64,000 nt of DNA. Origin: Pseudoprimorskyibacter insulae. GTDB taxonomy: Bacteria > Pseudomonadota > Alphaproteobacteria > Rhodobacterales > Rhodobacteraceae. The stretch covers positions 930,001 through 994,000 of the forward strand of contig NZ_OMOJ01000001.1 in assembly GCF_900302505.1 (NCBI RefSeq). Direction: 5' to 3'. Positions 17,174 through 24,744 of this stretch are shown piece after piece; positions within the stretch are counted from its first letter, which is position 1; each line of letters starts with the position of its first letter. Under the pieces are notes generated by a model, which saw nothing but the letters and a program-made list of their open reading frames with translations, had not been told where the DNA came from and did no database searches. A program made the position numbers and the translations under genes.

Positions 17174-17541
17174 CGCCGTGCCCCCGTCACAAGCCGGATG
17201 TCAGTCGCCCCAAGCGCGGTTAGCTTGGCCAGGGTCTGGGCCAGCGCCCGCGCTTCGGCGTTCCGGTCGGCCCGCAGTTCAACCACCCCGCCTTGCAGCG
17301 CCGCCGTCATAGCCGCCTCGCCGCGCAGATCCTGAAAGGCCAGCGTGCCATCGGCGGCCAGATAAAGCGCGTTTCCCCGCGCTTCGTCCATCGCCTCGGC
17401 GTCGGGCAGGATCACCTCAACCGGGTCGGGCGGGGCGATTTCGGCGGACAGAAGAAAGAAGATCAGCAGCAGGAACACCACGTTGATCATCGGAACGATC
17501 TGTTCGCGCATCGGGCGGCGAGGGGCAGGGCGCAGCAGCAT
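17170..17541 (-). CDS. exbD: ExbD-like biopolymer transport protein with Asn at the membrane Asp position
   Basis: The 123-aa protein has one TM helix near the N-terminus (about residues 16-34, VPMINVVFLLLIFFLLSA) and a periplasmic domain of about 85 residues with the ExbD/TolR pattern (DGTLAFQDLRGE ... ELRADRNAEARAL). The residue equivalent to the essential proton-carrying Asp25 of E. coli ExbD is Asn20. The adjacent homologue keeps the Asp. It probably pairs with that copy in an ExbB5-ExbD2 complex, making an asymmetric dimer. Located between exbD and tonB with a 2-nt gap and a 4-nt overlap. Confidence 0.88.
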   Translation of the reverse strand: MLLRPAPRRPMREQIVPMINVVFLLLIFFLLSAEIAPPDPVEVILPDAEAMDEARGNALYLAADGTLAFQDLRGEAAMTAALQGGVVELRADRNAEARALAQTLAKLTALGATDIRLVTGARR

Positions 17542-17543
17542 GG

Positions 17544-17924
17544 TTAGTCCACCACCGCCAGATTGGTCAGCCCGGCGCGGCGCAATATGTCCAGCACATC
17601 GACCATATCCTGCACGGTTGCCGTGCCTTCTGGGCGCAGAACCACCAGATCGCCGGGCGATTGCATCAACGGGGCCAAGGCCTGTGGCAATTCATCCGCC
17701 ACGGGCACACCATTCAGGCGCAGCCCATCCGCCGCCACCGTCACCAGACGCGGCGGGCCGGAATAGGTGCTGCTGCCCGCGCCGCTGGCCAAGCTCAGCG
17801 TCATGTCCGTGCCAAAGCGGGCGGCCAGCATGAAAAACACCAGCAGCAGAAACACCACGTCGATCATCGGCGTCAGGCTGGGGCGGCGCGACCGGCGCGG
17901 GGTATCGAGGGACAGCAGGCTCAT
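17544..17924 (-). CDS. exbD: ExbD biopolymer transport protein (canonical Asp)
   Basis: The 126-aa protein has the canonical ExbD helix SLTPMIDVVFLLLVFFMLAA with Asp22 at the proton-binding position, then a periplasmic domain ending QDMVDVLDILRRAGLTNLAVV. It works with ExbB in the inner membrane to harvest the proton-motive force for TonB. The start overlaps exbB by 4 nt (ATGA). It differs strongly from the downstream ExbD, so the two are not a recent duplication. Confidence 0.92.
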   Translation of the reverse strand: MSLLSLDTPRRSRRPSLTPMIDVVFLLLVFFMLAARFGTDMTLSLASGAGSSTYSGPPRLVTVAADGLRLNGVPVADELPQALAPLMQSPGDLVVLRPEGTATVQDMVDVLDILRRAGLTNLAVVD

Positions 17925-18532
17925 TCGGCGTTGAAAATCCGGGTGGCCAGATCTTCGAGGTCATGCGCGACCGACTCCGCCAAAGCCTCGAACCACGTCA
18001 GCGCCATGCCCGCGGGAATAGCTACCGCCATCCCGGCGGCGGTGGTCAAAAGCGCCTCCCAGATGCCACCCGCCAGCGCGGCGGGGTCGGCGCGGTTGCC
18101 GCTGTCTTGCAGGGCCTGAAAGGCGTCGATCATGCCCAGAACAGTGCCCAGCAGACCGATCAGCGGCGCGATGGTCATCACCAATTCCAGCGGGCGTAGC
18201 CCTTGGCGGGCGTCGCGCATCACCGCGCGGGCGACGCGGGCGGTTTCCTCTTTGGCCTGATCGCGCTCCATCTTTCCCAGCGCGGCGAAGGCTGCGGCCA
18301 CGACCCGCAGCCGCAGGCTTTTGCCGTTTCGCGCCAGTGCCAGCGCGGCCGAGCGGTCGCCGGTCAGCCACATCTGGGCGGCGCAATTGGCCCGTCTGCC
18401 GCCCCATGCCCCTAGGCGCATCAATTGCCAGATCTTCCACAGGATCAGCGCAAGGGTGCAGACCGACAGGGCCGCAATCGCCCAAAGGGCAGGGCCGCCC
18501 TTGTTCAGCATTTCGATCAAAGCGTCGCTCAT
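17921..18532 (-). CDS. exbB: ExbB/TolQ/MotA-family proton channel protein
   Basis: The 203-aa protein has three TM helices: one near residues 12-36 and two in the C-terminal half. The conserved block VMTIAPLIGLLGTVLGMIDA (about residues 118-137) and GIWEALLTTAAGMAVAIPAG carry the Glu and Thr that line the ExbB pore in E. coli. It forms the pentameric ring around the ExbD dimer. It overlaps the BtuF-like gene upstream and exbD downstream by 4 nt each, so it belongs to the riboswitch-led operon. Confidence 0.93.
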   Translation of the reverse strand: MSDALIEMLNKGGPALWAIAALSVCTLALILWKIWQLMRLGAWGGRRANCAAQMWLTGDRSAALALARNGKSLRLRVVAAAFAALGKMERDQAKEETARVARAVMRDARQGLRPLELVMTIAPLIGLLGTVLGMIDAFQALQDSGNRADPAALAGGIWEALLTTAAGMAVAIPAGMALTWFEALAESVAHDLEDLATRIFNAE

Positions 18533-19305
18533 GCGGCCTCCGATGGGTTGAGGATTTGCAACAGGGCATCAAGCCCGTCTGTCAGGCAGGCGGGGCCGGG
18601 TTGCAGGATCAAGGGAGACTTGATTTCGTGAATGCGCCCATGGCGCACGGCCGGGATCTGGTCCCAGCCGGGGCGGGCGGCGATCTTTTCGGGGCGCACC
18701 TTCTTGCCGCACCAACTGCCGATGATGACATCGGGCTGGGCGTCGATCACGTCTTGCGGGGTGATGATGCGGTCCTTGGCCGATTGTTCAAACCGCAGAT
18801 GGGCAAAGCAATCGGTGCCGCCCACCGCCTCGATCAGTTCAGACACCCAGCCAATGCCGGTGATCAGCGGCTCATCCCATTCTTCGAAATAGACGCGGGG
18901 ACGCGCGGCAGGTTCTGGGACGGCGTTCAGGCGGTCAATCAACGTATCGGTCAGTGCATCGGCGGCCTCGGCGCAATTGGTCAGGCGGCCAAGCGTGCGG
19001 ATCATGTTGAAAATGCCCGACAGGTCGCGCTGATTGAAGGCGTGCACCTGAATGCCTGCGCGGATCAGATCGGCGGCGATATCGGCCTGAAGGTCCGAGA
19101 ACGTCAGAACAAGGTCCGGCTTTAGCGCGATGATCTTTGGCACATCGGCGGAGGTAAAGGCCCCAACGCGCGGTTTTTCCTTACGCACCCGCGCAGGGCG
19201 GACGGCATAGCCTGTCACGCCGACGATCAGATGCTCTTGCCCCAGAAGGTACAGCGTTTCGACCGTTTCTTCGGTCAGGCAAACGATGCGTTGCGGCCCG
19301 TTCAT
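18529..19305 (-). CDS. BtuF-like cobalamin-binding protein without a signal peptide
   Basis: The 258-aa class III substrate-binding-protein fold contains RIVCLTEETVETLYLLGQ, VGVTGYAVRP and IIALKPDLVLTFSDLQADIA, the pattern of BtuF/FhuD-type proteins, and ends with PGWDQIPAVRHGRIHEI. It has no hydrophobic N-terminus, starting MNGPQRIVCLTEE, so it would stay in the cytoplasm unless the start is mis-assigned. The ATGA overlap with btuD upstream supports this start. A second BtuF with a signal peptide is present in the same operon. This one could handle corrinoid inside the cell. Confidence 0.8.
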   Translation of the reverse strand: MNGPQRIVCLTEETVETLYLLGQEHLIVGVTGYAVRPARVRKEKPRVGAFTSADVPKIIALKPDLVLTFSDLQADIAADLIRAGIQVHAFNQRDLSGIFNMIRTLGRLTNCAEAADALTDTLIDRLNAVPEPAARPRVYFEEWDEPLITGIGWVSELIEAVGGTDCFAHLRFEQSAKDRIITPQDVIDAQPDVIIGSWCGKKVRPEKIAARPGWDQIPAVRHGRIHEIKSPLILQPGPACLTDGLDALLQILNPSEAA

Positions 19306-20060
19306 GGCAGCACGTCGATGGGCTGGAACAACGCGCCGTGTTCTGTGTCGATCACGCGGGCGCGGATGTGGAAGGTGGTGGCAAGGTTGCCTTCGGTCAG
19401 CACCTCGGCGGGTGTGCCATCGGCCACAAGCCGCCCTTTGTCCAACATCAGAAGCCGTCCGCAGTATCGCGCGGCAAGGCTCAGATCGTGAAGCGAGACC
19501 AGAACCGTATGCCCTTCGGCCGCCAGATCGCGGAACACGCGCAGGGTGGCGATTTGTGCGGCGGGGTCTAGACCGGCGATGGGTTCATCCGCCACCAGAA
19601 GCGGGGTGTCTTGCGCCAAGGCGCGGGCAATCAGTACGCGGGCTTGTTCGCCCCCCGACAGGGCGTTGGCGGCGCGGTCGCGGAAACCGGTCAGGCCCAT
19701 GCGGTCCAGCGCCTTATCGACCTGCGCTTGATCCTGCGCCGATAGCTTGGCCCCCGTGGGCCGGTGTGGCATCCGCCCCAGCGCCACGACGGTTTCAACC
19801 GTCACGGGCCATGCGATTTCGCGCTGTTGCGGCATCCATGCGGCCAGTTTGGCCCGCTCGCTGGCGCGCATCTGCGCGAGGGACGACCGCCCCTCATGCG
19901 CCAGAAGACCAAGGGCGGCGCGCATAAGGCTGGTTTTCCCCGCGCCATTGGGGCCGATCAGGCCGATCAATTCGCCCTTGCCGATCTGGAACGACACGCC
20001 ATCGACTACCGGGCATTGCCCGCGCCGGACCGTCAGGGTTTCAAGCGTCAGAAGGCTCAA
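19302..20060 (-). CDS. btuD: Cobalamin ABC transporter ATP-binding protein
   Basis: The 252-aa ATPase of a FecCDE/BtuCD-type importer has Walker A GPNGAGKTS (about residues 36-44), Q-loop in WMPQQREI, signature LSGGEQARV and Walker B LLVADEPIAGLD followed by the H-loop SLHDL. It powers corrinoid import by the BtuC pore. It overlaps btuC and the BtuF-like gene by 4 nt each. Substrate is inferred from the upstream cobalamin riboswitch, because siderophore importers look alike. Confidence 0.92.
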   Translation of the reverse strand: MSLLTLETLTVRRGQCPVVDGVSFQIGKGELIGLIGPNGAGKTSLMRAALGLLAHEGRSSLAQMRASERAKLAAWMPQQREIAWPVTVETVVALGRMPHRPTGAKLSAQDQAQVDKALDRMGLTGFRDRAANALSGGEQARVLIARALAQDTPLLVADEPIAGLDPAAQIATLRVFRDLAAEGHTVLVSLHDLSLAARYCGRLLMLDKGRLVADGTPAEVLTEGNLATTFHIRARVIDTEHGALFQPIDVLP

Positions 20061-21034
20061 TTCATTTCCCTCCGAGTCTTGTAGATCAGGTGCAGGAACA
20101 GCGGCGCGCCGATCAGGGCCATGACCACGCCCAGCTTCAGATCTTTGGTTGGCAGGATCACCCGCACCAGAATATCGGCCGCCATGACCAGCGCCGCGCC
20201 GCCAAGCGCCGAAGCCCAGAGCAGTGTGGACGGTTTCGCGCCTGTGATGGGCCGCAGGATATGCGGCACGACCAGCCCGACAAAGCCCACGGCCCCCGCA
20301 ACGGCGGTGCCTGCGCCAACAGCGGCGGCCACGCCGATCAGCAGGCGCAGGCGCAGGGCGCGCAGGTTGATCCCCAGCGCCTCGGCGGCATCTTCGCCCA
20401 GCGTCAACGCATCCAGCCCGCGCCCGGTTGTGGCCAGCAGCGCCCAGCCGATGGCCATAATCGGCAGCGCCAAGGCGACATGATGCATCGACCGATCCGC
20501 GACGGAACCCATCATCCAGAACAGGATTTCATAGACCGCATAGGGGTTCTGGCTGAGGTTCAGCGCCAGCGAAGTCAGCGCCCCGGCCAACGCGCTAATC
20601 GCGATTCCAGCAAGGATCAGTGTCAGCGATCCACCGCGCGGGCCAGCCAGCCCAAGGATCAGTAGCACCGCCAGCAAGGCAAACAGCAGCGCCATCAGCG
20701 GCAGGGCAAGGCCGAACAGGCCCGCGATACCGTATTGCAGCGCAATAACTGCGCCCAAAGCGGCCGATCCGGACACGCCGATCAGGCCGGGTTCAGCCAG
20801 CGGGTTGCGCAGATAGCCCTGCATCGCCGCGCCCGACAGGCCCAACGACGCGCCCAAGGATGCGGCCAGAATGGCGCGGGGCAGGCGGATTTCTTGCATG
20901 ACCATCGGCACCACGCCATCGCCGCCGAAAAGGCCGCGCAGCGCCTCACCCACAGGAATGGCGGTGGAACCAACGGTCAGCGAAGCGATGAACAGCAGCG
21001 CCACAAGCGTGGCGAGGGGTAGGAACAGCCTCAT
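20057..21034 (-). CDS. btuC: Cobalamin ABC transporter permease (FecCD family)
   Basis: The 325-aa protein has about ten TM helices. FecCD signatures are LPRAILAASLGASLGLSGAA, MQGYLRNPLAEPGLIGVSGS and GFVGLVVPHILRPITG, with the coupling region near GEDAAEALGI. Start at 21034 (MRLFLPLATL) is chosen because the hydrophobic N-terminus begins there; the ORF extends 26 codons further upstream inside the btuF gene. It overlaps btuF by 4 nt. It forms the transmembrane channel for corrinoid import. Confidence 0.92.
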   Translation of the reverse strand: MRLFLPLATLVALLFIASLTVGSTAIPVGEALRGLFGGDGVVPMVMQEIRLPRAILAASLGASLGLSGAAMQGYLRNPLAEPGLIGVSGSAALGAVIALQYGIAGLFGLALPLMALLFALLAVLLILGLAGPRGGSLTLILAGIAISALAGALTSLALNLSQNPYAVYEILFWMMGSVADRSMHHVALALPIMAIGWALLATTGRGLDALTLGEDAAEALGINLRALRLRLLIGVAAAVGAGTAVAGAVGFVGLVVPHILRPITGAKPSTLLWASALGGAALVMAADILVRVILPTKDLKLGVVMALIGAPLFLHLIYKTRREMN

Positions 21035-21858
21035 TGTGCGGCCTCCCATGATTTGCGGGTGGCGACCAACTCGGCCAGCGCATCCAAAAGGGCAGGGGTT
21101 TCGCAAACCCACGCGGCCCCGGCGGTCAGCACATGGCGTTTGCCCGAGTTCACCAGAACGGGATGCTCTAGCAGTTCGGTGGCTTGCGAATGGCCACTAT
21201 AGGGCGGGCCGATCAGGATCAGGTCGGGGGTCTCCATCACCAGCTTTTCCAGCGGCAGGCTACCGCCGTAGGGCAGGTCAAGCATGGCGGCGATATTCTC
21301 CATCCCGGCGGCGGTCATCATCTCGCCCTGAAGGCCTTCGGTGCCGGTGGTGTTGCCGCGCGCATGGTAAAAGGCGGTCAGCGGGCGGTGCGTGACCTCT
21401 TCGGTCAGTGCATCCAGCCGAACATCCATGGCGGCCACGATATCGGCGGCGCGGTCCGGTTGGCCCAGAATGTCGCCCATACGCAGGATATTGGCCCGCG
21501 CCTCGGCCAGCGAATTGATCGGGGGGAAGATCTCAAGGCGGTAACCCAACTTTTCCAGCATCTGCACGGTGGCGCGAGTGGTGTAGGTGCCAGCCAGCAC
21601 CAGATCGGGGGCCAGCAGGGCCACCTCTTCGGCTTTGCCGGTGTTCGTGGGGTAGGGGGCGGCGCGGTCAGCGTAAACCGAAGTGCGAGCATCCTTGGCC
21701 AATAGCGAAAGCGAGGCGATCTGTTCCGGCTCAGCCAGCATCAGCACCATCTGATCGGTGCAGACGTTCAGAGAGACGACACGCGAAGGCGCGCCGTGGG
21801 CCGCTGCGCCGGTGAAGGCCAGCGCAGCGGCAAGGGCTATGACATCAGAACGACGCAC
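21031..21858 (-). CDS. btuF: Periplasmic cobalamin-binding protein
   Basis: The 275-aa class III substrate-binding protein starts with a Sec signal peptide (MRRSDVIALAAALAFTGAAA, cleavage after AHG-A). Mature-protein motifs are RVVSLNVCTDQMVLMLA, VALLAPDLVLAGTYTTRATV and the C-terminal HPVLVNSGKRHVLTAGAAW. It should deliver corrinoid from the receptor to BtuCD. Its start overlaps the 3' end of btuB by 14 nt. Confidence 0.9.
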   Translation of the reverse strand: MRRSDVIALAAALAFTGAAAHGAPSRVVSLNVCTDQMVLMLAEPEQIASLSLLAKDARTSVYADRAAPYPTNTGKAEEVALLAPDLVLAGTYTTRATVQMLEKLGYRLEIFPPINSLAEARANILRMGDILGQPDRAADIVAAMDVRLDALTEEVTHRPLTAFYHARGNTTGTEGLQGEMMTAAGMENIAAMLDLPYGGSLPLEKLVMETPDLILIGPPYSGHSQATELLEHPVLVNSGKRHVLTAGAAWVCETPALLDALAELVATRKSWEAAQ

Positions 21859-23677
21859 GGATCCCGAAATAGGCCGAACGGCCTGCGGTGTTGTAGCCAG
21901 CAGCGGTTTGGTAATCGCTGTCGGTCAGGTTTTCGACGCGCAGATAGGCGTCCATACCGTCGTTGATCGCATAGGATGCCGTTGCGTTGACCAGCGTGTA
22001 ATCCTTCAGCGGGGTGCCGAATTCGGTCGGGCGATCCAGAACGCGCTGCACCGAAACGCCCACATCCAAAGCATCGGTCAGGTTAGCGGTCAGGCCCAGC
22101 GTCAGGTCGTGACGCGGAATGCGCAGCTGCGGGTTGCCGCCGCTATCGCGCGAGTCGGTGAAGGTGTAGCCCCAGTTGGCGGTCACGATCGGCGACAACG
22201 CATAGGTGGCGGCCAGTTCAAGACCCTTGGTCTTGGTGGTGCCGGCGACTTGGTTATAAGCGCCGCCCGACCATTGGATCAGGTTGTCGATTTCCGTGTA
22301 GAAGGCGGTGGCCGACACGTTTGCGCCATTGGCATAGGCGTGCTCGATCCCGAATTCCAGATTGCGGCTGGTTTCCGGCTTCAGCGTCGCATTGCCGTAC
22401 TGGCTGTCATACAGCTCATAGAGCGACGGTGCGCGGAACCCGTTCGACGCCAAGGCGCGCAGGGTGGTGGCATCGCTCAGGCGGTAGGCGACGGCCACGC
22501 GGCCCGTGGTATGTGCGCCAAAGTCCGAGTGATCGTCGCGGCGCAGCGATACGGTGACGTCCAGCGCATCGGTGGGGGCAAAGGCCGCTTCGGTGAAGAT
22601 GCCCTTGACGGTCACATCCCCGGTCGAGGTTGTGCTGCCGCTGCGTGCCCAAGTCGGCGGGGCATAGATGCCGCCGGTGGACAGGAAGGTTTCCTTGGTC
22701 CAATCGGCGCCGAAGGTCAGGCGGTAGCTGTCGCTGGGCGACCAGGTGGCCTTATAGTCCACACGGTTGCGCGTGCCTTTATAGGGGTCGCTAAATCCGC
22801 CTTCGGTCAGCATCCGGTCGATGGTGTAGCGCGACACCGAGAAGTTGTGATCCACAGCGCCGGTTTGCAGGTCGGCATAGATGCGGGCCGCGCGGGTGTT
22901 GCTGGTGCTTTTGCCGTTCTCGTCAAAGGTCGAGGGGTCGTATTCGTATTCGGCATCGACCGCATAGGCGTCAAAGCCAACAGTCAGCGTGTCGGTCAGA
23001 TCGTATTCCGCGCCAAAGGTCAGCTGCTTGCCGTCATAGCCATCCTTTTCGGTGGTGCCAGCGCGGGCCGAGAACCCGTCGGTCTTGACCGAGGCCAGAC
23101 CAAAGGACACGCCGCCGCGTTCGTTGCCGCTGCGCAGGGTTACGGCGGCACGGCGCGTGCCGTAGGAGCCAACCTCGATCATCGCATCGCCTTCGGTGCC
23201 TTGGGCGGTCTTGTCATTGGTGGTGATGTTGATCACGCCACCAACGGCTTCGGAGCCGTGCACCGCCGATTGCGAGCCTTTCACCAGTTCAACCCGGCTG
23301 ATGCCGCCCATGTTCAATTGGGTCCAGTCGAACTGAGTCTGGGTGCTGGAGGGGTCGGTGACGTCGATGCCGTTGATCAGCACCGGAACATAAGCGCCCG
23401 ACAGGCCGCGCACGCGAACGGTGGTCACGCCGCCAAGGCCGCCGTTGCTGCTGACGACGACGCCGGGAATGGTGTCCAGGTAGTCGGCCAGCTTGGTGCG
23501 CGGCGACACGGCCAGATCATCGGCGGTGACAACCTCAACGGTTGCGCCGGAGCGCGACAGGGCGGTCGGCGTCTGGTTGGCGTAGATGGTGATGGTGTCC
23601 AGATCGAATGCGTCCTGAGCGACGGCCGGCAATGCCGACAGTGCAATTAAGGAAACGGTCCCCATAATGCGTTTCAT
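21845..23677 (-). CDS. btuB: TonB-dependent outer-membrane cobalamin receptor
   Basis: The 610-aa outer-membrane receptor has a signal peptide (MKRIMGTVSLIALSALPAVA), a TonB-box-like DTITIYA just after it, and a plug domain with ADYLDTIPGVVVSSNGGLGG, TTVRVRGLSGAYVPVLINGI and VELVKGSQSAVHGSEAVGGV. A 22-strand barrel region ends in an aromatic terminus (YFGIRASF) for BAM recognition. The length is close to E. coli BtuB. It is the first gene after the cobalamin riboswitch, so expression should fall when B12 is abundant. GAAAGGGCTATC precedes the ATG. Confidence 0.95.
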   Translation of the reverse strand: MKRIMGTVSLIALSALPAVAQDAFDLDTITIYANQTPTALSRSGATVEVVTADDLAVSPRTKLADYLDTIPGVVVSSNGGLGGVTTVRVRGLSGAYVPVLINGIDVTDPSSTQTQFDWTQLNMGGISRVELVKGSQSAVHGSEAVGGVINITTNDKTAQGTEGDAMIEVGSYGTRRAAVTLRSGNERGGVSFGLASVKTDGFSARAGTTEKDGYDGKQLTFGAEYDLTDTLTVGFDAYAVDAEYEYDPSTFDENGKSTSNTRAARIYADLQTGAVDHNFSVSRYTIDRMLTEGGFSDPYKGTRNRVDYKATWSPSDSYRLTFGADWTKETFLSTGGIYAPPTWARSGSTTSTGDVTVKGIFTEAAFAPTDALDVTVSLRRDDHSDFGAHTTGRVAVAYRLSDATTLRALASNGFRAPSLYELYDSQYGNATLKPETSRNLEFGIEHAYANGANVSATAFYTEIDNLIQWSGGAYNQVAGTTKTKGLELAATYALSPIVTANWGYTFTDSRDSGGNPQLRIPRHDLTLGLTANLTDALDVGVSVQRVLDRPTEFGTPLKDYTLVNATASYAINDGMDAYLRVENLTDSDYQTAAGYNTAGRSAYFGIRASF

Positions 23678-23735
23678 GATAGCCCTTTCATAGGCTGCTC
23701 CGCCCGCGGTCGGGCGGGGAGGGTCGTACAGAGAT

Positions 23736-23765
23736 GTCTTCGGAAAGGGGATCCTCTCCGAAGAC
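23736..23765 (-). promoter_or_regulatory. Hairpin in the riboswitch expression-platform region
   Basis: GTCTTCGGA and TCCGAAGAC form a perfect 9-bp stem around a 12-nt loop. It lies between the riboswitch aptamer and btuB. No T-run follows on the minus strand, so it does not look like a simple intrinsic terminator. It could act in translational control or Rho access. Confidence 0.5.
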
Positions 23766-23825
23766 GGTGAAGGATGCCACCACTACGGAGAACCGTTACC
23801 GCCTGCGCGCCCCGCGCATCGGAAG

Positions 23826-23995
23826 GGTGATCTGCTTCGGCAGGTCTCCTGACTTGCGGGTCGTCGCGTGTTTCGGGCCTTCCCGGGATATCCCAGTGGC
23901 ATGTGCCGATCACGCTCGCCGCTTACAGTTGCGGGGGCAGTCGAGGGTTTGCACCTCGTTCCCTATTCACCGGACAAACGCCCGGACCGAAGCTG
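23826..23995 (-). promoter_or_regulatory. Cobalamin (adenosylcobalamin) riboswitch
   Basis: On the minus strand the leader shows GGTGAATAGGGAACGAGGTG, CTGCCCCCGCAACTGTAAGC, GGCACATGCCACTGGG and the B12 box AGTCAGGAGACCTGCC (23854-23839). These are the conserved core elements of the class in the right order. It controls the B12 uptake operon btuB-btuF-btuC-btuD-btuF2-exbB-exbD-exbD-tonB. Confidence 0.97.
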
Positions 23996-24000
23996 CGGCC

Positions 24001-24029
24001 TGAGTAGAGCGCGGCGCGGCACTAATCAA
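24001..24029 (-). promoter_or_regulatory. Putative promoter of the B12 uptake operon
   Basis: The minus strand reads TTGATT (24029-24024), 17 nt, TACTCA (24006-24001). The start would be near 23994, just upstream of the riboswitch aptamer. Confidence 0.45.
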
Positions 24030-24455
24030 GGGTGCAAAGCGACACATCCGGTCGCAGGGGCGGCGTGCGGCGCGGATTTAGCAGCGTCAGGCCGGTTTTT
24101 TGGGATTGGCCGACACCGGTCCGGGATTTCATGGCACCGACCATGGGAAATTCCCCCACCCGGTCTGGGCATGGCATGGGATTTCGCGCGGATTTCTGCG
24201 GATTCCGCGAATTCGAATCACTTTTCCCCTTGGTGAGCGTCAAAAATAGGCGTAAATGCAGCCTGAAATGACCTGTGGATAACTTTTTTGGGAAATTCTG
24301 CCACCGACTTTTCAGATCTTTCGATAGCCTAGATCTAGTGTTTGGCTGAGAAGCTTCCTCTACAAGTTCTCCAAATGGACAAATTTACGCCGCAGATGTC
24401 GCGGCCTGAGATGGCTCAAATGCCGGACTGGCCGGTTTTTCCCGCGAATTTGTCC
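24030..24455. other. Non-coding region between the B12 operon and the dcw leader
   Basis: I see no supported gene. The region separates divergent promoters. It contains a consensus DnaA box on the minus strand (24274-24282), AT-rich sequence around 24280-24400 and a short AGATCT repeat (24316 and 24331). Confidence 0.5.
24274..24282 (-). promoter_or_regulatory. Consensus DnaA box upstream of the dcw cluster
   Basis: TGTGGATAA is the reverse complement of the exact DnaA box TTATCCACA. It lies about 180 nt before the putative dcw leader promoter. Confidence 0.45.
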
Positions 24456-24484
24456 TTGGCGACCATGAATTCCCATGCTATTCC
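24456..24484 (+). promoter_or_regulatory. Putative promoter of the dcw leader / UpsM-like RNA
   Basis: TTGGCG (24456-24461), 17 nt and TATTCC (24479-24484) predict a start near 24491. This gives a transcript of about 215 nt to the terminator at 24708 and a leader of about 255 nt to mraZ. Confidence 0.4.
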
Positions 24485-24490
24485 ATGTTC

Positions 24491-24708
24491 ATCAGATGAA
24501 AAACGGAAATAAGGGCAACGCAGAGCCCGACACCGAATACAAAAGCAAAAACACGCAGGTTTCATACAGGCACCGCTTTTCATCCAAAGAAGTATCCGGC
24601 GCGCGGGCGAGCAGACATCCCCCCAGGTGGCGCGCGCAGTCGGAACACCCCGCAAAGCGGGAAAGAGCGGCGGGTTGATCAGTGGCAGCAGATCAACCCG
24701 CCGTTTTT
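24491..24708 (+). ncRNA. UpsM-like sRNA in the 5' leader of mraZ
   Basis: In Rhodobacter sphaeroides the dcw cluster has an unusually long leader that yields the abundant sRNA UpsM (about 200 nt) by termination before mraZ. Here the same position holds a non-coding stretch of matching length. It contains a small CCCGC-AAA-GCGGG hairpin (about 24649-24661) and ends in a perfect 12-bp terminator. No ORF in it is convincing. Sequence homology to UpsM could not be tested, so the assignment rests on position, length and structure. Confidence 0.6.
24669..24708 (+). terminator. Intrinsic terminator upstream of mraZ
   Basis: GGCGGGTTGATC (24669-24680) and GATCAACCCGCC (24691-24702) form a perfect 12-bp stem with a 10-nt loop, followed by GTTTTT. 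It lies 36 nt before the mraZ start on the same strand, with no plus-strand gene upstream. It therefore ends a leader RNA and attenuates dcw transcription. Confidence 0.85.
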
Positions 24709-24744
24709 CATTCAAAACAAGGGGGGTAAGAGGCCGATGGGACA

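Noticed and set aside
21758-23650. 630-aa open frame on the plus strand opposite btuB
   Set aside because: The composition is Gly/His/Arg-rich without a domain, as expected from antisense of a receptor gene; btuB has all family motifs.
24416-24715. 99-aa minus-strand frame in the dcw leader
   Set aside because: It spans the leader promoter and the terminator hairpin, has no ribosome-binding site and shows no domain.
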